Assembly: GCA_003526765.1 (NCBI GenBank)
Contig: DPXZ01000117.1
Location: 1-8,525 of the forward strand
Direction of reading: 5' to 3'
Source: Fervidobacterium sp.
GTDB taxonomy: Bacteria; Thermotogota; Thermotogae; Thermotogales; Fervidobacteriaceae
DNA length: 8,525 bases
Positions 1-5,384 of the stretch are shown piece after piece. The notes beneath the pieces were generated by a model that searched no databases, was not told the DNA's origin, and saw nothing but the letters and a program-made list of their open reading frames with translations. The position numbers and the translations under genes were made by a program. How positions within the stretch are numbered: position 1 is the stretch's first letter; the number at the start of each line of letters is the position of its first letter.

Positions 1-5
1 TTATT

Positions 6-34
6 AATTTACCACATTTATCTTCTTTTGTCAA
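6..34 (-). promoter_or_regulatory. Leftward sigma-70-type promoter
   Basis: On the minus strand there is a perfect -35 box TTGACA (plus 29-34), a 17-base spacer, and a -10 box TAAATT (plus 6-11) preceded by TGG, which gives an extended -10 signature. Transcription would start at about the left edge of the window and run out of it, so the gene it serves is not visible. The -35 match and spacing are ideal, while the -10 is 4 of 6. Confidence 0.55.
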
Positions 35-108
35 CTACCTTTTTATTTCTTCTTATTTCTTGCTCGGTCTCATCTCAACCGCGAGATTTATTCTACTACC
101 TCCTCTGT

Positions 109-155
109 TAACTGTAAAGCCTTACCTTGTTACACGTTATCCTTATTTACAGTTA
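109..155. repeat. 10-bp perfect inverted repeat, 27-base loop
   Basis: TAACTGTAAA at 109-118 is the exact reverse complement of TTTACAGTTA at 146-155. The loop between them is 27 bases and itself holds two copies of CCTTA. No T-run follows on either strand, so this does not look like an intrinsic terminator. It could be an RNA hairpin or a pair of half-sites for a DNA-binding protein. Confidence 0.5.
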
Positions 156-207
156 CGCTTTCCTCTCACTTTCCTACTCTCCGGGCGTGTTTCTTAGTGT
201 TTATTTG

Positions 208-238
208 GCTTGAATACAGTGTTTACACTCTTTCAAGC
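208..238. repeat. Nested inverted repeat downstream of lysO
   Basis: GCTTGAA (208-214) pairs with TTCAAGC (232-238), and inside it AGTGT (218-222) pairs with ACACT (225-229), leaving small unpaired sides. It lies about 40 bases past the stop codon of the minus-strand LysO gene, where a terminator would be expected. There is no U-tract after it in that direction, so it is at best a non-canonical terminator or an mRNA 3'-end stabilising hairpin. Confidence 0.4.
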
Positions 239-279
239 ACGTAAATGTATCTTGTCAACTCGCTGAAAGGTTAAAGGGA

Positions 280-858
280 CTATTTGAGAAATCCCAAAAA
301 CGCATTTACTATTATGGGAACGAATATGGAGATAATAAAGCCGTGGCCAAAAGAAATTAAAGCCGTCTCACGGTCACTGTACATTGTTATGACACCGAGT
401 AACGTGTCCATAGAAGTGGCGCCTGCAACGGATATCGTTCCGTATTTTGATTTCTTCATAGCGAATGGTGTGATGATGATTGCGAATAGTTCTCTGAGTA
501 CGTTGGCAAAGAATGATATGCTACCGACATAGGCACTGTAAGAACTGCTTATTATCACAGCAGAAAGGCTGTACCAACCAAATCCAGATGCTGCCATGAG
601 TGTTTCGAGTGTATTGAGTGGTATGAAAAACGATAGTATGTACGCAAATAATAGTGTACCACCAACAGTAGATAAGATTATCAAGGCAATATCTTTTACG
701 AATCTTTTTTCTATTTTTTCTTTGCTTAAGTCGATTCCAACGACAAAGATCAGCACATATAAGACGATTTCAACGAAATTCCCCGGAAGTTGGAAGTGCG
801 TAATTCTACCAACGAGTAACCCTATAAGTACAGAAGATATCAACAATACTGCACTCAT
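280..858 (-). CDS. lysO: LysO-type exporter, large C-terminal subunit
   Basis: This 192-residue integral membrane protein matches the C-terminal two thirds of LysO (YbjE, DUF340), the exporter of lysine and the toxic analogue thialysine in E. coli, where it is a single chain of about 300 residues. Visible family signatures are SGFGWYSLS at residues 91-99, the FFANVLREL segment at 117-125, and GATSMD at 146-151, followed by a closing hydrophobic stretch around 171-189. Several other hydrophobic segments start at residues 3, 31 and 57. The start codon ATG overlaps the stop of the upstream gene as ATGA, so translation is probably coupled and the two chains probably form one transporter. The family assignment is firm; the exact substrate is inferred from E. 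coli and could be another cationic amino acid. Confidence 0.85.
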   Translation of the reverse strand: MSAVLLISSVLIGLLVGRITHFQLPGNFVEIVLYVLIFVVGIDLSKEKIEKRFVKDIALIILSTVGGTLLFAYILSFFIPLNTLETLMAASGFGWYSLSAVIISSSYSAYVGSISFFANVLRELFAIIITPFAMKKSKYGTISVAGATSMDTLLGVITMYSDRETALISFGHGFIISIFVPIIVNAFLGFLK

Positions 859-1127
859 TTTTTGATACCAACTTTCACAATCTTTTCTAAGAAATATCCG
901 ACAACAAAACTCCCAATGCTTCCAAAGAGTGCAATTAGAAATCCATAAAGGAAGATGCTGTCTATCTTTTTGAACAATTCATCGTTTGCGCCAATTTCTA
1001 ACCCCAAGGAGAACAGAAGTAGCATGGTGAGTACCATTACCACTTTGTATTTCTTTATCCACTCACTTTTGATGAATCTACCAGCAAAAAATCCAACAAA
1101 AAACATCACAAGAACGTACCAGATCAA
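855..1127 (-). CDS. lysO: LysO-type exporter, small N-terminal subunit
   Basis: This 90-residue hydrophobic protein corresponds to the N-terminal third of LysO. It shows three membrane segments (about residues 2-16, 28-45 and 58-79), the middle one carrying the LFSLGLEIG stretch that corresponds to the LFFMGISLA region of E. coli LysO. The start is TTG at 1127, chosen because an AAGGGGGG block (plus 1137-1144) lies 9 bases upstream; an in-frame ATG at 1106 has no such site. It sits 60 bases after asnS on the same strand and overlaps the larger LysO gene by 4 bases, so the three genes are probably one transcript. Each half has its own start signal, which argues for a natural two-gene form rather than a recent frameshift. 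Confidence 0.8.
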   Translation of the reverse strand: MIWYVLVMFFVGFFAGRFIKSEWIKKYKVVMVLTMLLLFSLGLEIGANDELFKKIDSIFLYGFLIALFGSIGSFVVGYFLEKIVKVGIKK

Positions 1128-1136
1128 GAAAAAGCG

Positions 1137-1144
1137 CCCCCCTT
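1137..1144 (-). promoter_or_regulatory. Ribosome binding site deciding the TTG start
   Basis: The minus strand reads AAGGGGGG, a near match to AAGGAGG, ending 9 bases before the TTG codon at 1127. It is the only purine-rich site near this gene and supports the TTG start over the internal GTG and ATG codons 18-21 bases further on. Confidence 0.45.
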
Positions 1145-1187
1145 ATCCGACCCCAAATTCGCTCTCAATCTGCTTTGAATGCAATTA

Positions 1188-2486
1188 CTACGGATGCACT
1201 CTGTACAACGTCCTTGCAAATGGTATTGCCTCTCTAATGTGTTCAAGACCCGCAACCCAAGCTATAGTTCTTTCAACTCCAAGCCCATAACCGCTATGGG
1301 GCACACTACCGAACTTCCTCAAATCGAGGTACCAATCGTACTTATCAATCGGTAAATTGTTCTCCTTTAATCTTTCAACCATCAAATCGTAATCATGTAT
1401 ACGTTGAGATGCACCTATAATTTCGCCGTATCCTTCCGATGCCAACAAGTCATCGCAGAGTACAACTTCAGGGTTACTTGGATCAGGTTGCATGTAGAAT
1501 GCCTTTGCGTGCCTTGGATAATGAGTTATAAAAACGGGACTGTCGAATTGTTTGGAGAGTATCGTTTCCTCATCCGCGCCCAAATCGTCACCCCACTTGA
1601 TGTCAGAGCCACGTTTTTGCAAGAATTCAATTGCCTCTGTATACGTCATTCTTGGAAATGGTTTTTGAACTTTCTCAAGTTTTGAAACATCTCTACCAAT
1701 TTCTACAAGATCATCGTAAGCATTGTTCAGTACATATTGGACTATGTAGTATACCAAATCTTCTTGTAGCCTTACATTATCTTCATGTTCATAGTAGGCC
1801 ACTTCCGCCTCGTTCATCCAGAATTCTATAAGATGTCTTCTCGTCTTGGATTTTTCTGCCCTAAATGTTGGACCAAGGTTGAATACCTTTCCGAGTGCCA
1901 TGCAAGCAGCTTCAAGGTAAAGTTGTCCAGTCTGTGCAAGGTAGACCTTACCATAGTCAAAGTAATCTATCTCGAACAAATTTCCTGCACTCTCACCAAT
2001 CGCACCTGTGAATATCGGTGTATCAACTTGCACAAAATCTCTTTCCCAGTAGAACTTTCTGATTGCCTTTATAACTGCGTCTCTTATCTTCAATATGTGG
2101 AATTGTCTCTTTGCCCTAAGCCAAAGGTGCCTGTTATCCATCAAAAAGTCTATGCTGTGATCAGGCTTTTGAATTGGAAAATCTTCGGACGGTATTTGAA
2201 CAGGTATTACCTCACTTGCGAGTAATTCTACACCACTTGGAGCTCGTTCATCCGTCCTCACCTTTCCTCGTGCGATGAAGGAAGCTTCCAAACGAAGCTT
2301 ATCTGCTTGCGCAAAATTCTCGTCACCAACGGTCGATTTCTCAACAACAACTTGTACAAAGCCACTTCCATCTCTCATCTCTATAAAAGAAATCTTTCCG
2401 CTGGATCTCTTCCTTCTTACCCAACCTCTTAGTTCAACATCTTTTCCTATGTAATCTTTCAGATCCTTTATGTACACCCACTCCAT
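1188..2486 (-). CDS. asnS: Asparaginyl-tRNA synthetase
   Basis: This class IIb synthetase (432 residues) charges tRNA-Asn with asparagine using ATP in the cytoplasm. The N-terminal OB-fold anticodon-binding domain covers about residues 15-100 (VELRGWVRRKRSSGKISFIE region). The catalytic core has motif 1 around 150-160 (FVQVDTPIFT), motif 2 at about 207-228 (FRAEKSKTRRHLIEFW) and motif 3 at 399-410 (GYGLGVERTIAW). AsnRS is preferred over AspRS because of the EFWMNEAE form of motif 2, the length, and the absence of the large insertion found in bacterial AspRS; a non-discriminating archaeal-type AspRS is the main alternative. The ATG start at 2486 follows AAAGGAGGT at good spacing. It is the first gene of a probable operon with the two LysO genes, and its leader of about 125 bases carries a hairpin plus T-run. 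Confidence 0.95.
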   Translation of the reverse strand: MEWVYIKDLKDYIGKDVELRGWVRRKRSSGKISFIEMRDGSGFVQVVVEKSTVGDENFAQADKLRLEASFIARGKVRTDERAPSGVELLASEVIPVQIPSEDFPIQKPDHSIDFLMDNRHLWLRAKRQFHILKIRDAVIKAIRKFYWERDFVQVDTPIFTGAIGESAGNLFEIDYFDYGKVYLAQTGQLYLEAACMALGKVFNLGPTFRAEKSKTRRHLIEFWMNEAEVAYYEHEDNVRLQEDLVYYIVQYVLNNAYDDLVEIGRDVSKLEKVQKPFPRMTYTEAIEFLQKRGSDIKWGDDLGADEETILSKQFDSPVFITHYPRHAKAFYMQPDPSNPEVVLCDDLLASEGYGEIIGASQRIHDYDLMVERLKENNLPIDKYDWYLDLRKFGSVPHSGYGLGVERTIAWVAGLEHIREAIPFARTLYRVHP

Positions 2487-2555
2487 TCGAAAGACCTCCT
2501 TTGGTATGCGATTATTGATAGAATTCCGGAACTGTGAAAAACTGTAAAATAAATA

Positions 2556-2589
2556 AAGAAAAAGTCCGAGTGAGGATTAACAAGCTCGG
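2556..2589 (-). promoter_or_regulatory. Hairpin plus T-run in asnS leader
   Basis: On the minus strand CCGAG (plus 2585-2589) and CTCGG (plus 2566-2570) can form a five-pair GC-rich stem with a 14-base loop, followed closely by a TTTTTCTTT run (plus 2556-2564). It lies between the predicted asnS transcription start and the gene, so it could act as a leader attenuator. The T-box consensus sequence was looked for and not found. The stem is short for a thermophile, so this is tentative. Confidence 0.35.
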
Positions 2590-2619
2590 CCATTTGATGC
2601 TTTAGTTGATTTCACTATG

Positions 2620-2643
2620 ATTATACCACAAAATTATACCACA
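2620..2643 (-). promoter_or_regulatory. Tandem extended -10 promoters for asnS
   Basis: The minus strand holds two copies of TGTGGTATAAT (plus 2620-2630 and 2633-2643), 13 bases apart. Each contains a perfect TATAAT with a TG one base upstream, the extended -10 form. I found no good -35 for either at 16-18 bases, which fits promoters that rely on the extended -10. The predicted start for the nearer copy is around 2612, giving a leader of about 125 bases before asnS. Alternatively the repeated 11-mer is an operator pair. Confidence 0.5.
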
Positions 2644-2652
2644 TCTCTATGC

Positions 2653-2682
2653 TTGCACTATATTTATTATAGATGATATAAT
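2653..2682 (+). promoter_or_regulatory. Promoter for the NlpC/P60 operon
   Basis: TTGCAC (2653-2658), an 18-base spacer and a perfect TATAAT (2677-2682) preceded by TGA form a plus-strand extended -10 promoter. Transcription would begin near 2689, which leaves too little leader for an ATG at 2700 and supports the GTG start at 2736. Confidence 0.55.
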
Positions 2683-2719
2683 AAATAATAGAATAGAAAA
2701 TGAATAGAAAATTACCTGT

Positions 2720-2725
2720 GAGAGG
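2720..2725 (+). promoter_or_regulatory. Ribosome binding site deciding the GTG start
   Basis: GAGAGG ends 10 bases before the GTG codon at 2736. The alternative ATG at 2700 has only A-rich sequence upstream and would sit about 11 bases from the predicted transcription start. Choosing the GTG also leaves a clean signal peptide at the N-terminus. Confidence 0.45.
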
Positions 2726-2735
2726 ATGTGAATTT

Positions 2736-3281
2736 GTGAGCGTAACTAACAAACCTGCATTGAAGATTCTTATCATATTTCTCTTGATGTTGTGTTTTGC
2801 GTACTCGTTTGGTTTTACAACACGAGATTTGACAAGTCAAGAGATAGATAAGATGTTTTCCATATTGAATACCTTGAAGAATACCCCATATGTATGGGGT
2901 GGAACGAGTTTTTCTGGTATAGATTGTAGCGGACTTGTCATTTATCTGCTCAACCAAGTGGGGGTTCAAAAATTCATGTACAAGACTTATCTTGTCTTGG
3001 ATGTGACAGCTGATAACCTTTACAGATACAACACGAAACCGTTGTCGAATTTGAAAGACCTAAAAAAAGGTGATTTGATCTTCTTTGATACAAACGAAGA
3101 TACAGTTTACGATCATGTCATGATCTTTGACACGTTTGATAAATATGGGAACATCTGGGTTTGGGATGCTGCTGAAATGCCGGATGGAATTCACCAAAAC
3201 AAAGTCGATAGACGACCACTCTCTTTAATATCAGCGAGAAAATATGCACTGGGTAGAATCATAGTTGCATTGAGTAATTAG
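2736..3281 (+). CDS. Secreted NlpC/P60-family cysteine peptidase
   Basis: This protein has 181 residues from the GTG start. A signal peptide is visible at residues 1-26 (basic start, hydrophobic 10-22, likely cleavage near AYSFG), so it acts outside the inner membrane; the Cys at 20 does not sit in a proper lipobox. The rest is an NlpC/P60 domain: TPYVWGGTSFSGIDCSGL carries the nucleophile Cys64, LKKGDLIFF at 109-117 is the conserved turn before the second half, and DHVMIF carries His127. Relatives cut peptide stems in peptidoglycan, usually at gamma-D-Glu bonds. The third catalytic position, usually His, Asn or Gln, appears to be Asp144 in WDAAE, which is unusual. It is 34 bases ahead of an unknown membrane-anchored protein and probably cotranscribed with it. 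There is no substrate-binding repeat such as LysM or SH3. Family firm, substrate unknown. Confidence 0.88.
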   Translation: MSVTNKPALKILIIFLLMLCFAYSFGFTTRDLTSQEIDKMFSILNTLKNTPYVWGGTSFSGIDCSGLVIYLLNQVGVQKFMYKTYLVLDVTADNLYRYNTKPLSNLKDLKKGDLIFFDTNEDTVYDHVMIFDTFDKYGNIWVWDAAEMPDGIHQNKVDRRPLSLISARKYALGRIIVALSN

Positions 3282-3315
3282 AAATGAAAGGTAAACGAAT
3301 ATGTGGTGATGTGGA

Positions 3316-3930
3316 TTGAAACGGTTAATTGTTGCTATAGCTGGATGGTTAATAACGATTGGAACCATTTTGGGATATAGTCTACAGAGGTTCTCAAGGT
3401 ACCTGAGAGTTGATAATGCGACCCGGCAAAAAAGAGATAAGAAGGTTATAACAGTTGCCTTAATTCATTCAGATGGTCAAGACATTGAAAGGTTGTTTAA
3501 CGAGTTTGATTTGGAATTGAGGAGCGCAGATGTTGTTGTTGCAAAGAACATTGAAAAGGATGATATAAAGAAATATTCAAAGATACTCAGGCACAAATCA
3601 TATGTATTCTTAGGTAAAGAGAGATTGCAACATGGAACGCTCGTTGAATACATCCCAAATTTCGACGTGACAAGGCTCAGGGCTTTTGAAAAGTGCGGTG
3701 TTCCGATTATTATAATCGGTGATAAAAAGACGGCTTGGATGATCTCTCAAATGTTCCCCTTCTATTGTATCCTACCAGGTGAGACATTTCAAGAAACGAC
3801 GATTACCGCACCTATTCCCATTACAAAGTCTTCCGATGGGTATTATTTTTCAAAGACAGTGTACAGAAATCAAGTGACTTTAATCGATTTGAACATAGAT
3901 GTTCTAAAAGATTTTAGAAATCCTGCCTGA
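3316..3930 (+). CDS. Membrane-anchored protein of unknown function
   Basis: I do not recognise this 204-residue protein. Residues 4-22 form a single hydrophobic segment after a short basic start, which suggests an inner-membrane anchor. The rest is soluble, with alternating strands and helices: a strand at 43-50 (KVITVALI) followed by HSDGQD, a strand at 72-76 (DVVVA), another at 95-99 (SYVFL), a helix around 117-127, a strand at 129-135 (VPIIIIG), then a beta-rich C-terminal part with a repeated I-P-I/T-I pattern around 161-170. This pattern fits a Rossmann-like or flavodoxin-like alpha/beta fold, but no nucleotide-binding or catalytic motif is evident. The start is TTG at 3316, the only one close to the GGTGAT ribosome binding site; a stop codon lies in frame 9 bases upstream. 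It follows the NlpC/P60 gene by 34 bases, so an envelope role is a reasonable guess only. Confidence 0.75.
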   Translation: MKRLIVAIAGWLITIGTILGYSLQRFSRYLRVDNATRQKRDKKVITVALIHSDGQDIERLFNEFDLELRSADVVVAKNIEKDDIKKYSKILRHKSYVFLGKERLQHGTLVEYIPNFDVTRLRAFEKCGVPIIIIGDKKTAWMISQMFPFYCILPGETFQETTITAPIPITKSSDGYYFSKTVYRNQVTLIDLNIDVLKDFRNPA

Positions 3931-3932
3931 GA

Positions 3933-3964
3933 GCTATTTGCTATGCTATTTGCTGTGCTAATAG
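3933..3964 (+). repeat. 12-bp tandem repeat after the unknown gene
   Basis: GCTATTTGCTAT (3933-3944) is followed directly by GCTATTTGCTGT (3945-3956) and a partial third copy GCTAATAG (3957-3964). It begins two bases after a stop codon. The last part can form a weak CTATT/AATAG hairpin, not a convincing terminator. Confidence 0.5.
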
Positions 3965-4023
3965 AATAAGTATTTTAAAGGTTTTACTGAATTGTGCAAA
4001 AATTAGACAAAAAGGTTAAATAT

Positions 4024-4076
4024 GCATACAACAATGTAAAAAATTACATATAGTTTTTGTATGCTCGTTTTTGTAT
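4024..4076 (+). promoter_or_regulatory. Nested hairpin with T-rich tail upstream of glpX
   Basis: GCATACAA (4024-4031) pairs with TTGTATGC (4057-4064), and inside it ATGTAA (4034-4039) pairs with TTACAT (4044-4049) around an AAAA loop. GTTTTTGTAT occurs at 4053-4062 and again at 4067-4076, so the left arm could also pair with the second copy. A TCGTTTTTG tail follows the main hairpin. It may end transcription of the two-gene operon before it or control glpX. The stem is AT-rich, so its stability in a thermophile is doubtful. Confidence 0.4.
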
Positions 4077-4150
4077 TGAATGGTTAGAGTATGCTTAGAT
4101 TAAACTTATAGATGTAAAGTGATAGAATTTCAGTTGTAGGAAAGTCTTTT

Positions 4151-4156
4151 TATACT
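4151..4156 (+). promoter_or_regulatory. Possible -10 box for glpX
   Basis: TATACT matches the -10 consensus at 5 of 6 positions and lies about 60 bases before the glpX start. I found no clear -35 box at 16-18 bases and no TG extension, so this is a weak call. A promoter somewhere in the gap is expected because the hairpin at 4024-4064 separates glpX from the upstream operon. Confidence 0.25.
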
Positions 4157-4216
4157 ATGGTGGTGTAAGTAGAAAGCTTTTTTCGTGTATTTCGCAAAGC
4201 AGAAAGGGGTGGAAGC

Positions 4217-5224
4217 ATGGAGAAGGAAATAACACTAGAACTTGTTAGGGTGACTGAAGCTGCGGCACTCATGGCAAGTAGGTATTTGGGTAGAGGGGAT
4301 AAAGAATTAGTTGACAAGGCAGCGTCTGATTCGATGCGCGGCATGCTTGACTACATTGAGATGAAAGGTACGGTCGTACTCGGCGAGGGAGAGAAGGATC
4401 AAGCACCGATGCTTTACATAGGTGAGCAAGTTGGGCGCTGGGATGACGGTGATATAGAATTGGACATTGCAGTAGATCCAATAGACGGTACAAGGCTCGT
4501 TGCATTTGGACTTCCAAATGCAATCAGTGTCATTGCTGCAACAGAACGAGGTGGAATAGAGTATCTACCAACCTATTATTCGTACAAACTAGCAGTCGGT
4601 CCTGAATTAGCTGGAAAATTGGACATAAACGCAACGATAAGAGAAAATTTGCGAGTTGCGGCTGCTATACTCGGAATGGATATTTCAGAATTGACTTGTG
4701 TCGTTCTAAATAGAGACAGGCACAGAGAGATTATAGACGAAATAAGAAAAGTCGGTGCAAGGATTAAGTTGATAAGCGATGGTGATATAGCTGCAGCCAT
4801 TGCCACGGCACTTCCCGGCAGTGACGTTAATCTTTACATAGGTGTCGGCGGTTCTCCCGAAGCATTGTTGGCAGCTGCTGCTTTAAAATCACTTGGTGGA
4901 GAGATACAAATTAAGCTTTGGCCAATGGACGAAGATGAACGCTTGAGGATTGCCGAAAAGGGGTACGATGTTGAAAGAGTGTATAAGACAAACGACTTGA
5001 TAAAATCTGATAATGTTATATTTGCTGCTACAGGTGTAACGGATGGAGATATGCTTTCTGGGGTACGATTTGTAAAGAATACTGCAATCACGGAATCGAT
5101 AGTTATGAGGTCAAAAACAAGGACTATAAGAAGAATAATTGCTCAGCACAACATGTCTTTCAAGACAATACCGTTGAAGAGTGCTGGAGAGATCAGATAT
5201 CAGAATGGATTGAAAAGACTGTAA
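4217..5224 (+). CDS. glpX: Fructose-1,6-bisphosphatase, class II (GlpX)
   Basis: This 335-residue cytoplasmic enzyme hydrolyses fructose 1,6-bisphosphate to fructose 6-phosphate and phosphate, the committed step of gluconeogenesis, using divalent metal. The whole length aligns by eye with E. coli GlpX: RVTEAAALMASRYLGRGDK at 11-29, GEGEKDQAPMLYIGE at 56-70, DIAVDPIDGTRL at 83-94, SDGDIAAAI at 187-195, GVGGSPEALLAAA at 209-221, and SDNVIFAATGVTDGD at 264-278. The metal and substrate residues correspond to Asp33, Glu57, Asp87, Asp90 (Glu in E. coli) and Glu215. RTIRRI at 302-307 is also conserved. The ATG at 4217 follows AAAGGGGTGG at good spacing. It stands alone between a hairpin-containing gap and a strong bidirectional terminator, so it is probably monocistronic. 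Inositol monophosphatase is unlikely given the match along the full length. Confidence 0.96.
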   Translation: MEKEITLELVRVTEAAALMASRYLGRGDKELVDKAASDSMRGMLDYIEMKGTVVLGEGEKDQAPMLYIGEQVGRWDDGDIELDIAVDPIDGTRLVAFGLPNAISVIAATERGGIEYLPTYYSYKLAVGPELAGKLDINATIRENLRVAAAILGMDISELTCVVLNRDRHREIIDEIRKVGARIKLISDGDIAAAIATALPGSDVNLYIGVGGSPEALLAAAALKSLGGEIQIKLWPMDEDERLRIAEKGYDVERVYKTNDLIKSDNVIFAATGVTDGDMLSGVRFVKNTAITESIVMRSKTRTIRRIIAQHNMSFKTIPLKSAGEIRYQNGLKRL

Positions 5225-5254
5225 GATTTTTTGAGTGTAAGATTTGAATGTAAT

Positions 5255-5281
5255 AAAAAGCCCCTTTTCAGGGGGCTTTTT
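5255..5281. terminator. Bidirectional intrinsic terminator
   Basis: AAAAAGCCCC (5255-5264) and GGGGCTTTTT (5272-5281) form a ten-pair stem with a seven-base loop, ending in a T-run on the plus strand and, by symmetry, also on the minus strand. It lies about 30 bases after the glpX stop and about 100 bases after the stop of the convergent GH65 gene. It would end both transcripts. Confidence 0.92.
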
Positions 5282-5384
5282 TAATGCTTGTTTCAAGGGA
5301 GATAGAGACATGTGTAAAGCGGTATGAATATCGAACGTGAACATCTATGAACAATCCGGGAGGCCTTGATAATGATCGTTTCGA

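Larger units (their letters stand above)
1..279. other. Gene-free stretch with inverted repeats
   Basis: I see no convincing coding region here on either strand; stops occur frequently and the short open stretches lack a start with a ribosome binding site. The plus strand is pyrimidine-rich, so the minus strand is purine-rich and carries one isolated Shine-Dalgarno-like block (AGAGGAGG, plus-strand 98-107 region) with no usable start at the right distance. The stretch contains a 10-base perfect inverted repeat (109-118 with 146-155), a nested inverted repeat (208-238), a short one (72-76 with 83-87), and a leftward promoter at its left end. It lies between the end of the LysO gene and whatever is transcribed leftward outside the window. 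Confidence 0.6.

Noticed and set aside
1..111. Open plus-strand frame from the window edge to a stop near 111
   Set aside because: About 36 codons of low-complexity hydrophobic translation with no start, overlapping the good leftward promoter; probably not coding.
855..858. Frameshift breaking a single lysO gene
   Set aside because: The downstream half has an ATG exactly at the ATGA overlap and the upstream half has its own start and binding site, as in normal coupled genes. Only comparison with relatives could show otherwise.
1128..1187. Possible weak terminator or SD-masking hairpin between asnS and lysO (AGCG with CGCT, then TTTTT on the minus strand)
   Set aside because: The stem has only about four firm pairs plus G-T pairs around a loop of over 20 bases, which is too weak to call.
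1785..2225. 146-codon open frame on the plus strand inside asnS
   Set aside because: It lies opposite a well-conserved synthetase, has no ribosome binding site, and its translation resembles no protein; it is a shadow of asnS.
2487..2612. T-box riboswitch before asnS
   Set aside because: The conserved T-box sequence (AGGGTGGNACCGCG type) is absent and the leader is too short for the usual specifier stem architecture.
2700..2735. Upstream ATG as start of the NlpC/P60 gene
   Set aside because: It has no binding site and lies about 11 bases from the predicted transcription start; the GTG at 2736 has both a binding site and a standard signal peptide start.
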